Assembly: GCF_000524195.1 (NCBI RefSeq) | Contig: NW_020170392.1 | Span: forward strand, 687,227 to 751,226 | Direction of reading: 5' to 3' | Length of the DNA: 64,000 nt | DNA from: Echinococcus granulosus | Taxonomy: Eukaryota > Platyhelminthes > Cestoda > Cyclophyllidea > Taeniidae | Shown: positions 12,201 through 23,955 of the stretch, piece by piece | How the letters are laid out: every line of letters begins with the position of its first letter | How positions within the stretch are numbered: the stretch's first letter is position 1 | Notes under the pieces: model-generated | Told to the model about the DNA's origin: nothing | What the model saw: the letters and a program-made list of their open reading frames with translations, nothing else | Database searches by the model: none | Translations under genes and position numbers: made by a program

Positions 12201-15200
12201 ATGGAAATCCTTTTCCGAGAAAACATTATTTTGAGAAATTTAATGTATTCCTACAACCAAATATCTCTAAATATCCACAAAAAATGCAGCCCCAGCCACA
12301 CCTATTTCAGTCCCACTTTTATCACTCGACCGGCTATTTCAATTCCATACGCGATTGTTCCATCATTAGGTGCTATTGCCAAGATACTACCGGTGATAAC
12401 TTCGAGAAGGGAGAAACATCATCCAAGGAATACGCAGGAAGAGGATACAGATAAGTCTGTGACTCTAGTTTGGCCTTCAGCGGACGACCAACTCAGACCA
12501 AACAACTCCCTCCACTTGACTACACACGCTACACACAACGTAATCTCATGCACGTGAAGTGGTGCCTCAGCAATGTCAAGTACTGAGTGGGTCACTTCGG
12601 TATCACCAATACTGTATTTGTTCGCCTCACATCGCAGTGAGTTTTTGCAACGTACTTGTAAGGAGTCAAGATAAAAATGACAGACTTTCATCTCCTGATG
12701 CATGTCGTGTGGCCTCCACGACTTCCTTTTCCCTATTGATATGGACGTAAGCTAATTGTTTCAGCATTCACGACCTCAGGCATTACTGAAAGTCATTCCT
12801 GGCACGGCAATCTCAAATTATCTTAATCAATGGCGATACACAATCTTAATTGTCGAGATTAGATGACGTTTTAGAATGTGATGCATCTATCTTTTAGTAA
12901 TTTATCATCAAATCAAAGTTACTTGTTAAAATCATTTCTGAACGGGATGTTGTTCAACTACTGCACATTTCCCAAATCCAGTACAGGAGGCCATATAAGA
13001 AGCGTTTGCATCATTGGAAACAATTTCAACGTAGTTTTTAAGGCAAACCAGCTCGAACCACATTTAACAGGCTTGACCGACGTTTTATGACGTAAGGGCT
13101 TGAAATAGCGGAAAAATGGTGGAGTATTGTGAGGGGTATTGTACCGACAGACTGACGCATACCTATTTACACTTTGTGATGCGAGAATTTCACAACTTCT
13201 TATCCCTTCAAATAATTGCACCCAGCTCTATCGAAAATCGCACGAATTTTTTCGCTCATCGAATGTCACAGCTATCGTCTTTAGAAACAATAAGATACAA
13301 TAAAACACAGCCATCGTGATATTTTTGAGTTAACAAGACGGTGGAAATCTCTGACGGAAATGTAGGCTAATAAAGTGAACGCAGCTTAAATGAGTCTTGT
13401 ATTTATGGACATTTATATAAGAAAATCCTGCATCAATGGTAAGGTAATTTATCGATAGTAAGGGCCTATCTGCCTATGAATAAAAATAAATGGATGTCAT
13501 AACTTTAGTACACTCCCTGATTCGGCGAAACCTTCGCTTCTGGCCTAAGTTAAGCTAAAGTTAAATGCAGAGCATCCATTTCGATATGAAACCTAGGAAT
13601 CAGTGTCAAATAACATTTAAAAAGTCAATGACCTTTTGGACCGATAACAGGTGATAACATTCCCAGTTTAAAGCCACTTACACAGGGCATCGGATTGCCA
13701 TATTCATCATGAGGCTCGTGACACGCGGAAATGAGGAACAGGTACTCGGTGAAATGCTCCAATCCAGTCACCAGGAAACTCAATTTCGCCGGCCCACCGA
13801 CATCCCCATTGCTCTCGGGAGAGACGGGAACATGTATGGTCTTTTGAGGCGACATGGTACTCATTACACCCGTGTCACGACGTTTTCGAACTAAAAGCAT
13901 GAAGAAACTCGAGTGTAGTAGTAAGAAATCCATTTTGACCAGTCATTCCACCGCGCCAGACTTTCAATCTTGAGCAGTACGATCTCTCGTGATTCGACCT
14001 CTACGACTGCGACCCCTAAGCTGCTAGACTTCTAGCTCTTCCAGAAACGCTAGAAACCCATCACTTGGTAAAGTTTTCAGGAATAAGTCGAGCGCTGCAC
14101 AGGCAACCGGTTAAAATGGCAATTACTCACCAATATGAGAACCATAGCCATAAAGGTAGTCGTCTCTATGGGCGTAGTCGTAGAAGCGCTGCATCCTAAA
14201 TCGAGATAAGCACACCGGACGATCAGGATCAGGTAGTGTGGTGTGGTGAGAGCGTGTGGTTGTGGAGCTAAGGGGAGGAGGAGGGAGGGGGAAGGATAGG
14301 ATAGGGAGTAGGAGCTGAGGGTAGGGGAGGATAAACAACTGTGGATGAGAGCACGAAGCTCCCACCCTGCGTGTGAGTCCGGATTCTATTTTATGCACTA
14401 CGGGGAGAGGAGAGCAGTTGACATCAAAAAACGGACGATGATTTGTGGCAAACAACTAGCAGGCATGCAGCGCGTCCAAACGAACGCAGACGTAAATGTG
14501 AGACGAATGGCCAACACAGATAGACATAAAAGGCGAGGATGATAAACCAACAAAAAATACGAAATATGAAACAGAAAGGATATGACAATGAGGTGATGAG
14601 AGGTAAGCGAGGGGCGAAGGTAAAACGGGGAGAAAGATAGTGCACTCACGCCTCCTCGAAATCCATATAAAAGAAGGGTTCTTGACTGTCGAACTCAAGG
14701 AGGCTGAAACCGTTTGCAGAGGGTTAGAGAGAGTGCATATAGGTTAATGGTAGGCAGTTAAATGGCGTGATTATAAAATACGCATTTTCTTATATATACA
14801 CATACGTACATTGAATTCAAGCAATAATACTTAAAACCAGCCAGGTGCGGTGAGTAACCAGATTAGCTAGAGGAAAAGGTAGAGGGAGATGGGTCGCTGA
14901 AATATTTGCAGCACAGAATACGAGGTGAGGCAAGTGCGCGCGCACGCAAGCATGATCGAGTTCAGCCCAAATCTGTACTCGGCATTTACTTGATTAAGCA
15001 GTGTTGCTCTATGGCAAAAGCGCAGTAAGTCGCAGCCAACACAAAGCAAAATTTATAAGCCTCATGCCAACCAATGGGTATGTGCACGTATATGCGTGGG
15101 GGGAGGGGATAAAAGCTGTGGCCATTAAAACAACGGATAAGGTACAGTAACCCCGATCACCGGGACAACGGACACAAAAATACTCAATAAAATTAACTAT

Positions 15201-18200
15201 AACACACGAATAAGCAATTTCGACCATGCAACGCGGTCTGACTTCAACACCGGTATTTAGGTGGGGGGAAGAAGGGGTAGCTTATTCGAGGTCGGCGGGG
15301 TTCCATGGATCAAAAAACAGGAAAGGCACACTTTTGTTGTTCCGGTTGAAAGATGTCAGTTCTGTGGGTGTGTATACTCACTCCTTATCTTCACCTTCAT
15401 TGTCATCTCCACCAGCAGCTGCGAGGTCGCTGTCGAACTCAAGATAACTGAAAGCACACACAGGAGACGCTGTCGAATAGGCGAATCATGGGTGCAGATG
15501 GGAACATGCTTTGTAAGGAGGGAAGAATAATAGCAGCACTCTAAACTATCAGTACTAGTCGTAACAAATAACAACAAGTGCTAGTCACCCACAACCCAAA
15601 AGTGGCTAATTTTTTCCTCAGCCTAGGAAAGGATAAAATTTAACACGCATTGGCGTGCAGGGGTGACTGAGGAGGAGGAAATAGAGCGCTTGCGTGTATG
15701 CACGTACCAAAACAGACAGAAAGGTAGTTGGGAGGAGTAGGAGGAAGAGGGGAGGATAGGTAGGGGGATGGGGAAGGAATGGTGGATGAGTGGGTGGAGC
15801 TGGTCAAACAAAATCACAAGCATCACAAGGGGGAGGGAGAGGATAGTGGAGGGAGTGGGCGCTATTTAGCGTTAACTTGCCATAGGCTCCGCTTTGGTCG
15901 GCTTTTACGCCTCTTGTAAGGACTGTTGTAATAGCAGCCGTAGAAAGCAGCGTAATTAAGTTTAGAAATGATTTTCCACACATCACCATTAGTTTAACGT
16001 TGCAAACAAACACGCACACATTAGGAGGAGGTGGGATTGGTGAAAAAGTGGTGGTGAATCAAAGTTGGGGAAAGCGTAGGGGATAAAGAGAAGAAAAAAA
16101 GTCATTAAATGCCACACCAAAAAACATCACTTGATATTTAAGTGAGTCTACTCCTGCTGTTTGTAAAGTCGGTTGCTCATGAGTTAACAAAGTAGTGAAT
16201 TTGAAATGGACATTTATCATTCCCTTTGCTGTATCCACCCCCCTCCCCCCAAAAAAGAACAGAAAATCGATCAGCGAGTGATGTAAATATTGTATAAAAA
16301 GACTTCGTAGTGCTGTAGTTCATGTAAAGATTTAGGATGACAAGAACGTTCCGTGTAATGTATATGGAGGCATACATAGGACTTTTTGCAACCCATTAGA
16401 GCTGTCATTTAAAACTAGTGGTAAAAGAAGGAAGCACTTATTGTGGTGGCAAGAAACTGAACCCGACGCATGAAGTAAACAAGGGAAACAAATGATCAGT
16501 AACAGGACTAGGGTAAACAGTTGAAATGTGGCCTGTTGGTCAAAAAATGCCCGACGGGCGTAAATAATACAAGTGAGGCAAAGAAAGTGGAGAATAGGTT
16601 GATTTCTGCTGCATGAGTCGAACAAATGTCGGGAGCAAAGAGGCCTCAAAAAATGTCACCTCGCCGCTAAGATGCAAGGTCGAAGGGCCTCTATACGGTG
16701 TATGGTGAATAGTGACCGATTAACTTTGACAGCCATAAGAGTTCTTTTACTCCAATGGGCATTAAAACAGTTCAAAAGCAAAAGCATGATATCAATTACA
16801 TTATATACCTTGAAGCTAAAATTTCCGACAGTTTCATATGAATTAATTAAATGACCGTTAAAAAAGGGATGAGCCCGACAATTGCGACTGAGCAGCTGGT
16901 ATCGGTCTCACCCTTTGTCGCACACACTTCAGAATATAGATATAAATTGAATTTCAAATTTATATCACCAGACCTTGTAGCAGCTACTAGTTCCACAAAC
17001 GGCTAAAACACCTTCCACAATTTTGTTGAGCCCTACTAAAGTTTTTATTAAGACAGTGAATACGATAAAAATAAAATGAAGCAATTGGTCATCAAACAGA
17101 TTTTTCACGACTAAGAGTTCGGGACCGAGAAAAGATAAAGTGACTCACACTCGGGGGATGAGGATGATTTTGTGCAGCTCATCCTCAAAACGGATCATCT
17201 CACGCCGTTGCAGTTCCTCCAACAACAGCTCAGAGCGTTTGAGACCTTTGGTGGAAGAGGATGAGGTGGAAGCAGAGGAACCAGTCCCTTTACAGAAGGC
17301 GTCGCAGCCCTCCGATGCCTCTTCCCCCTCCTCCTCGGCCACCTCCGCATTCACCGAGGAGGAGTCGTCCGGACCCAGCGAATGACCACCACCTTTCCCG
17401 CTCGTCTCATCGGAGAGGGTATTGGTGGTAGAGGAAGCGCGCTGCTGAAATGCAACTACACCCACACCGGTACTTAGACGGTGAGTATCCTACATCCTTC
17501 CCTCCCCCACCTTGCCATCAAACATCAAAGGTCCTGTTTCCTTAGTCAATTCAGCCTGACTATTCACGTTGAAAATCTGAGATGAGACCAAGGTAGATAG
17601 TAAACAACGCAAAGTAGACTAATAAGTCCCTTTTCCATCCCTTATGTACGTGTACATATACATTTTAAATATCTAATTTTCTCCGGCATCACTTCGAGAA
17701 CTTGAAATCACGCACTTCTTCTTGAATTAATTGCTGCCCGAATTCGGAACAGAACAATTGGAGAAATAAGATAGGTCACTGAACATGAAGCACCCGATTC
17801 CTTCAACCACATAATGAATTTTGACGTGAGGAGCCTGAGCTAAGGCCAAGACAGATGAGGGCAAAACGAGGATAGCTCAAACCTACTCCAAGTCGCAGTC
17901 TGACATTTCATGTTTGGTAATATTTTAAGAGTTAACTAGGTGAGATCATAAAACATAAGATGGTAGATCACATCAGCCAACAAATCTTGAGTGTTCACGT
18001 AGGGCTTATTTTGATTACAACTAAACGAGAGTAGGTCACAATACGGCAAATCAAAATTGGAAAATTTTACATTAAATGTCTTACTGTTGTAGCATGCATC
18101 GCGAGAAAGGAAGTCATTTTTCTCCAGCTTCATCTGCAGGTAGCGGATACGATACTCGACGATCTTCCCATTCGGACGGTTGGGTGGATTCCACAGCAGC

Positions 18201-21200
18201 TGAATGCTTGTCGGACCCGCGGATATGGCTCGCAAAAATGTCGGCGCAGAGGGAGCTGCGAAAAAACAAAGTTCTTCCTATAAATTTCTATTGAAGACTA
18301 CGATTAGACCGAATAAAATGGCGTTACATTTCACCGCATTATTGCTTGTTCGCGTGTTTTTGTCAATATTGTCAATAACAAGGAAGACCTATGTGAGATG
18401 TTCTCTACTTAGACACCGCTTAAATGATCCAAGTATTACGTCTTCTTTCGTCTTCGGGGAAGTCTCAACGCGCTACACACTGTATAGTTATGGTCAGGAT
18501 TAAAATCTCGTTTAGATGAAATTCAGTTACCAATGATTTCCAATAAATGAAGAAGAGATTGCAAAAAATAGTATTTTAAACGGATGAAAGTCTAAACATT
18601 TTAGCCATAAACTAAAATGAAACGGAAAACAATTCATGGGAAACACGGTGCATACTAAGGGCGCCAACCTTTCACAGTTCTACCTATTTATCAGCTCTTT
18701 CTTGCATATATTATGCTACAAAACAATTCGGTGATGTTTGGGCCTTGTATATGAAGTTAAATCATACTATGGCCCTATACGGGATGTCAATGGCCCTGAT
18801 CATACTGTTTGCACCTCTGATCCCCAGGCATTCTGCATTGTTGCAGCTGTAATACATGACTGTTGGAATTGACCTCCTAGGCGAGACCCTGGTGAACACG
18901 AAACTCGTTACGTAACGGCCGTCACCTACCCCCGAGGTAGAAGTGTATGCTGAGCGTGTGGAACTCTGCTTACTGCAACCCGTGCATAATATCGCCAATA
19001 AAGAACGCGCCTACCTAGTCAGTCTATTCGCTCCAAGGGACTGAATGCCAAGGAGGAAGAGATAAACGCCGAACCTATCACAACAACACTGCCTATCGGT
19101 ATTATACGCCTTCGAAGATCGCCTATGCGCTATATCTCAATCACACAACTAAGTGGAAAGAAGGAACTGTGAGCTATGGAGGGAAGGACGCATACTTGCG
19201 GGCTTCGTAGTGAAGTGGAAGCGCCGGCTTTGAGCACCCTCGTGTTTACTCAGCGTAGCGATGGTGATGAAAGCAGAGTAGGTGGTTGCAGGAGCAAGAT
19301 TCTCTAGGAGACATGTTAAAACCTCCTCCCCTCCTCCGCCTCCGCCGCCGATACTAGCGGAACCACGTGATGACGACGCGCCGATTCGGAATTGTGATGG
19401 TGATGAGGGAAACTGGGGGAGGCCGCAGTTCAGCTCTGCCTCGTTCCATCTGGAAGGAGCGAAGAACACGACAATATACTGCCAACATTGTGGTGAAATG
19501 GGTTTTTAATGTTTAAGGAATTTACTGATTCTATAAGTGAATTTAGGAGCGAATACCTTCTGTTTCAAAGTACCCCGATATCTCACAATATGGCCCCGAA
19601 ATGAATCGTTGGGTTAATACATGAAAAGTCATGAAGGACAAAGATATGACGTGAGGCTCACCCAAGCCTTACAGTAAAAGGGTCAACAAAACTAAAACCC
19701 TCAGCTACTACGTATTTCACGGCTAAGCCCGCACCGTATTCAACCATCAAAATTCAACTGATCAAGGCCTTCAACAGCGAAAAACCCATCTGCAGTATTT
19801 CAGTAGAGACCGCTACCAATGAACATAAACCTGACATTGGATTTGGCCATAATGACAGAAGGTAGACTTTACAACCTTCATGTTGCAAACAAAAGGGTAG
19901 CAGAATCAGAACAGAAAAACCCTACTCTTTCCCACTAAAACGATTTGTGTAGGAGTTAGTCCAGCCCTTAAAAAACAACCGTTTAAAATAGCTCGCATAA
20001 CAGATTGTGAGCTGTGAAGATACTCATCGATATACCGGAAAGATATACGTAGAATGAGAGAGCTTCAACATCAAAGTCGAGTTCAGATTTAACGCGAGAG
20101 GTTCTCAAAAGTGCTCACGGTTGTTACATAGTGTGAGAACTTCTGTCATGATCTCCACCAGGTTGGCAGTGATTTTGAATAAATGTCCTGCCTATTTAAA
20201 CATCCCTTATTAGCATTCCCATCGCGTGTACGCAGGTTGGAGACTCGTGATTACATCAATCAGTCACTAGCACACTTTATCGGCCAGACACACAGTCAAT
20301 TAATAACTAGTGTAGATGACACAAACACAGGTTGTGAGGGACCTTAAATCAGTAATGATAAAGTTCCAAGGCTTACGCGCTATCACAGAAGGTATGATCG
20401 TAGATATCGGAATCCCAAACGCGGTTTTCACTAGATCAAACAAAAAGACAAAATTTTAAGCCCGATAGGGGGGTGAAAGGCTCTAGGGAGAAAAGCAAGC
20501 CCACCTCCTGCCGTAGGAGATTATGGCGGGGAGGATTTGTCTAGGATCATTCCATGCCATGCGATTCATTCGCAGAGTAACACTATTCTGCATTTCCTCA
20601 ACAACAGTCACATTCAGGGGTTTTGCGTTACCTAAATCGACAATATAAAAGGAATACAGATTTATAAGCCACGACTTCTGCAACAGTGAATTAGTCAGAC
20701 CCCTCTTTCCCCAGTCAGCTCACACAGAGCATATTCGCCGTTGGAGGTGTTGATGAGATCGAGTTCAGAGGGGGTGAGTTCTCGCCCCGTCACGAAGGCA
20801 ACTCTGCCGCTAAGGAAACTCTGGATCTTATCCGGACAAAGGCGATTGTTGACGCTAAATTCGACGCTGCCGGAGAGAATCTCCAACTTAGGTGAGCCTG
20901 GAGGGAGAAACCACAGGTCCTCCAAATTCCCGTTCCATGTGATCTCTAGGGCGGTGCTGTAAGGTACCGACAGAATTACATAGAAGCAGTTTAGTCCAAG
21001 CCTTTGAAAAGGCAGCTAGGAAAGTGGGAAATTTAATCAGATCACGAATTTACAAGGCCACTGCTACTACTACTTGGAGTACTTCCCATCGATACGTCCT
21101 CCAATCAAACAAAACAGGGATTAAAAGACTCCAAAAGACTTGAGGATTTTTGCCGATTTTAACTTAGATAAGGGTGATTCTGAAACGAAATTGGGGTTTT

Positions 21201-23955
21201 GGAAAAGAAAATCATTATACATTGACAGGTGAATATATATAGTTAACAGTATAGCACTTTGCATAGACGCTAATCTAGTAACAAAATAACAGAAACCCGC
21301 AATTCAAAATGATTATAGGCAATCCAAGCCTATTGAAACTTGTTTAAAAAAACTTGACACCTAAAATCGTCGCACTTGTGAGTAGATTTTCTGGTCAATC
21401 AAAAGAGCGACATTAACTTTAAGTGAAAAGAGCATTACTTACATACCTAGTGCACCATTTTTTTCAAATGTAACTTGAGGGTAAAAACCTCGAAATCTAT
21501 CTTAAGCAACGTAAACCCATGAGGTTAATCAGCAGCATTCCTGTCAAAAAAATCAGGAGAGTTTTTAATCACTCAACTGTGCAAACGTACATGCCAGAAT
21601 GAGACGGTTCAACAGGAGTCACCAATCCATCCTTAACGATGGGTTCAGTACCGTGAATAGTCCTTAAGTGATGAAGGAATGAAAGAGAGAGCAGAGCGTC
21701 AGAGCGGATGACCCTCAGGGAGCGGTAGATGACACGGAGACTAGAAAAGGCCTCAGCGAGGGAGGTCGACAAATCATCTGCGCACAGAAGACGCGACTGA
21801 TAAACAGCCATTTTAAGCCAGAGGGAAATGAAGAGTTTAGGTGCAGGAGAGGAAACTCAGGCATACCTTGACCTGTCCTGATACTGATAAGCACAGATCG
21901 AGCACTGAGACAGTCCTTCACAGAAGCTAGGTCAGCTTGCTGATAAATGACAATATCGCCACAATCTGCCAAACAGTCAAGAAGTCAGAGGACATAGTCT
22001 ACCAACAGGCGGATTGACATGGGTAGCAGGGAACTCACCTCTTTTTACTTCCTCACAGTCTACACCACAAGGACGACATTCCCCGGAGGGTGAACGACGA
22101 AAACTCCTGTCACATACAGGGACACACTCTCTCCCTTGAAGTGAAAAGCCGCTTGGGTGGAATCTTGACCGTTGAAAGACCCAAGAGAAGAGGTCCCTCG
22201 GAATGGGCTTCGATAAACACGCATTCCTAGTCACGCAGTAGCGACCGTAAAGCTAGCAGCAACGAAGAGAATTCGACAGTTCAACTGGAACGCAAATCTT
22301 ACGCTTATACAATGCACACTGATCTACAATCCGGAGCAGTTAATTCAATCAAGTTCTAATATTGTAAAATGGAGATTTTGCACGGTTATACGTAGGATTT
22401 GTGCTCATGATAATGCGTATATATTTAGATTAAATCGTCAGTCATAAAAAAAAAGAATCACCAAAGGATGTAGTTGTGACTCAAATAGCAAAAATGACCC
22501 GCCAAACTAAGAAGTTTAGCCGAAGCTCAAGCCCATTTTATTAATAGACAAAAGTATGCGTTATTTTGCGCTGTTATTCAGCACTAATTATTAAATAAAC
22601 AAACAGAAACTGCCAAGGGGTATTGTAGTGATGCAGTCACCTCGTATAAGCCGTCAGGACAAGAAGAAAGACACATATCATTGTGATGGAAATCCCGACA
22701 AATGAGGCAGTCTCCTGCTGTGGGACCTGTACAACCGCCCAAACAATTTGGGTGACAACACTCACTGATGTTGTGTATCGAACAGCTCAAAGACGCATCC
22801 CGACACTTAGTGGCGCACACTAAATCAAAAACGAGATGATTTAGCATACCTTTTCAGCTTGAAAGGTAAAAAAGTTTAAAAGTTACCGTGTTGACAATGA
22901 TCGCGAGACCAACAAAAAGATCGGGGCAAATTGTTCACGGTAACCCATTCGCAACCAGAGGGACAGGCATTAGCGCACAAGTCAAAAAGGCCCTCTTTGC
23001 GCAGCAAATCTTGCCCAAAAACACCACCTCCGTTTCGACTTGCCACACTGTCGTTAGAGATGGGTTTAGAGGGATATGCCGAGGGGGTGAGAAGATGCCA
23101 ACCAACAGTATCTGTGTAACACATTTGAGGATTGTCAATCAGCAGTACCCCAAGCCTTCCCAGCACTCGAAGACAGCGGAGACCGATGCCTGAGAGAGCT
23201 GTGTGGTGGATGAGAAGAGAGCACGGGGGTATGGCAACTTTGCCCTCGATAGGTATCTGAGCCGAGAACGGTAGAATCCCATGGATAGCGATCAAATTTG
23301 GGAGGAAGTGGGAGAGATCACCACTACAACTGGAATGCTCTACAATGAGAGAGCCGAAAATTTGGAAAAGTCGTGGGAGACTGAGACCATTTTGGACGCA
23401 TTGAGTGTTCGACAAGCCACTGATAATAAGGTTGCCATTTATTACTGTGCAGTTGATGAGGGGATCCAAGGACTGAGGCTGAGTCAAATCCAATACAAAA
23501 CTTTCACATTCTACGGAGAAAAATATCTCGTTTAGTTACGATAACGCTAGAAGAATAGAAGAACTCGCTGATATCTGCATGAAGTAACGTAAAATATGAA
23601 GAGCATTACTGTCAAATTAAAATGACAAAGCAAGTAATGTACATGTGAGTACATAGAGATTAGAGAATCAAAAATCGTACATGGAAACACATCGTCAGAA
23701 AGATATTTGCACACATACTGATAACAGATGGATGTAACAAACTATATTACAAAATTCTTATCTAGACCACACTATACAGACCACCTCTAAGGTCTAAGAA
23801 TTCTGTAAAATGTAGTCATAAGCGTCAAATATGAGAAACAACAAACCTAGTTCTTCGTAATCATTTGGGGAAGCACATTCACTGTCTGTTGCGAGCAAAA
23901 TACGGACAAGCGCGAACACAAATATCCAGAGCGACAATAAATGGTTGTGATACAT
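244..23955 (-). CDS. INSR: Insulin/IGF receptor-type receptor tyrosine kinase, 3' partial
   Basis: Transmembrane receptor for insulin-like peptides. Exons on the minus strand: 23955-23847, 23510-22887, 22819-22641, 22252-22039, 21965-21867, 21777-21573, 20956-20724, 20631-20505, 19449-19196, 18255-18085, 17455-17149, 15447-15382, 14703-14650, 14195-14131, 13890-13682, 11608-11229 (with a proposed 62-nt intron), 11165-10856, 10630-10543, 10426-10048, 9040-8924, 3665-3419, 575-446 and 387-244. Codon phase is kept throughout, giving about 1549 residues before the window edge. Domain order is signal peptide, L1, furin-like Cys-rich, L2, FnIII repeats, RKRR cleavage site (about residue 904), FnIII, one membrane span (about 1183-1205) and tyrosine kinase. 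Kinase landmarks are [21 protein letters not shown] and VRWMAPEAL. The rest of the C-lobe and tail lie left of position 1. Introns are long, up to 5.3 kb, unlike the compact neighbours. Insulin-receptor subfamily is firm; which flatworm paralogue is unknown. Confidence 0.93.
576..3418 (-). other. Large insulin receptor intron (kinase region)
   Basis: This is a 2.8-kb intron between the catalytic-loop and activation-loop exons. Open frames at about 894-1399 on the plus strand include some Cys-rich translation, but I found no start context, splice partner or recognisable family. No convincing gene is seen in it. Confidence 0.6.
7942..8297. repeat. Dispersed repeat, copy 1
   Basis: About 356 bp starting aaaaatgcagccccag and ending cgcctcacatcgc recurs at 12280-12635 in the same orientation with only about three mismatches seen by eye. 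Weaker similarity continues to about 8790 (for example the shared block cctccacgacttcc, with one change, and agactgacgcataccta). The element family is not recognised and no terminal repeats were found. Confidence 0.9.
8331..8365. repeat. GTCA/GTCG tetranucleotide microsatellite
   Basis: A short tandem run of gtca units changes to gtcg units within a receptor intron, just right of repeat copy 1. Confidence 0.8.
10543..10630 (-). other. INSR: Insulin receptor transmembrane exon
   Basis: The translation [20 protein letters not shown], followed by VWFDYRNKK, is a single hydrophobic span ended by a basic stop-transfer segment. The acceptor (attcaacag) and donor (gtgagt) give phases 1 and 2, matching the flanking exons. 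It marks the boundary between the extracellular FnIII region and the cytoplasmic juxtamembrane segment. Confidence 0.92.
11609..13681 (-). other. Insulin receptor intron with second repeat copy
   Basis: This 2.1-kb intron holds the second copy of the 356-bp repeat at 12280-12635, in the same orientation as the copy at 7942. No exon-like sequence was recognised in it. Confidence 0.6.
12280..12635. repeat. Dispersed repeat, copy 2
   Basis: This is the partner of the 7942-8297 copy, with identical length in the high-identity core. Downstream similarity decays over 12636-13165, with insertions relative to copy 1. The minus strand of the core carries an open stretch ([20 protein letters not shown]), but no full protein is supported. 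Confidence 0.9.
13682..13890 (-). other. INSR: Insulin receptor exon with RKRR alpha/beta processing site
   Basis: The exon opens with a split valine codon followed by RKRRDTG, a tetrabasic furin-type site at the expected position between the alpha and beta subunits. It then runs into FnIII sequence ([27 protein letters not shown]). The last residues PMPC at a gtaagt donor join [10 protein letters not shown] in the next exon (11608), preserving the conserved cysteines of the final FnIII repeat. Confidence 0.88.
14131..15447 (-). other. INSR: Three small insulin receptor exons between the insert region and the furin site
   Basis: Three short exons lie inside a large gap: 15447-15382 (66 nt, [13 protein letters not shown]...), 14703-14650 (54 nt, [18 protein letters not shown]) and 14195-14131 (65 nt, [18 protein letters not shown]...). 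Each has a clean acceptor (gctttcag, gtttcag, cgatttag) and a gtgagt donor. Phases 2-2, 2-2 and 2-1 fit exactly between exon 11 (ends phase 2 at 17149) and the RKRR exon (needs phase 1 at 13890). They encode an acidic, tyrosine-rich segment just before the cleavage site. No homology is claimed; the evidence is splice signals plus phase. Confidence 0.72.
14262..14335. repeat. GA-rich polypurine tract in receptor intron
   Basis: The plus strand is almost all purine (gaggagggagggggaaggat and similar) next to the 14195-14131 exon, so on the transcript it lies upstream of the acceptor as a long pyrimidine-rich stretch. Confidence 0.6.
15448..17148 (-). other. Insulin receptor intron, mostly non-coding
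   Basis: This 1.7-kb intron includes a GA-rich polypurine stretch at about 15660-15860 and a C-rich run near 16237-16250. I see no coding exon here. Phase agreement between the exons on either side suggests none is missing. Confidence 0.55.
15660..15860. repeat. GA-rich polypurine tract in receptor intron
   Basis: Repeated gagga/ggtag motifs on the plus strand give a pyrimidine-rich transcript upstream of the exon at 15447-15382. Confidence 0.6.
20724..21965 (-). other. INSR: Insulin receptor exons 5-7: second receptor L domain (L2)
   Basis: The exons are 21965-21867 ([19 protein letters not shown]), 21777-21573 ([32 protein letters not shown]) and 20956-20724 ([30 protein letters not shown]). 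Together they form the L2 solenoid ending in the conserved NNRLCP block. Junction phases are 1, 1, 2 and 1 and all agree. Exon 7 leads into the first FnIII repeat with a cysteine codon split over the next junction. Confidence 0.87.
22039..22819 (-). other. INSR: Insulin receptor exons 3-4: furin-like cysteine-rich domain
   Basis: Exon 3 (22819-22641) has the pattern [23 protein letters not shown] and [18 protein letters not shown]. Exon 4 (22252-22039) continues [11 protein letters not shown], then [12 protein letters not shown] and [12 protein letters not shown]. Cysteine spacing matches the receptor Cys-rich module. The exon 4 acceptor (ttgctgctag) gives phase 0, matching the exon 3 end at codon GAG. 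The region between the CVTRNAC and GRECVPVC blocks is longer and less conserved than the flanks. Confidence 0.87.
22887..23510 (-). other. INSR: Insulin receptor exon 2: receptor L1 (ligand-binding) domain
   Basis: The 208-codon exon encodes leucine-rich beta-helix repeats typical of a receptor L domain. It begins [10 protein letters not shown] and runs through [32 protein letters not shown] and [19 protein letters not shown], then a run-in to the Cys-rich region ([12 protein letters not shown]). The NGNLII and LLIDNPQMC blocks are hallmarks of L1 in insulin/EGF receptors. The exon ends in phase 1 and joins the furin-like exon at 22819, forming a valine codon. Confidence 0.9.
23847..23955 (-). 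other. INSR: Insulin receptor exon 1: start codon and signal peptide
   Basis: The chosen ATG (23955-23953) opens a hydrophobic leader ([17 protein letters not shown]...) of about 24 residues, as expected for a secreted N-terminus, followed by a mature start near DSECASP. The exon ends in phase 1 at a gtttg donor and joins the L1 exon at 23510 after a ctccgtag acceptor, with a glutamate codon formed across the junction. The frame stays open upstream to about 24075, so an earlier methionine is possible, but only this one places the hydrophobic stretch at the extreme N-terminus. Confidence 0.75.

Noticed and set aside
18762..18998. 78-codon minus-strand frame between receptor exons
   Set aside because: The receptor exons at 19449-19196 and 18255-18085 join in phase 1 with continuous FnIII sequence, and this frame has no similarity to the receptor.
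22888..23193. 101-codon plus-strand frame at the insulin receptor L1 exon
   Set aside because: Antisense shadow of a conserved coding exon.
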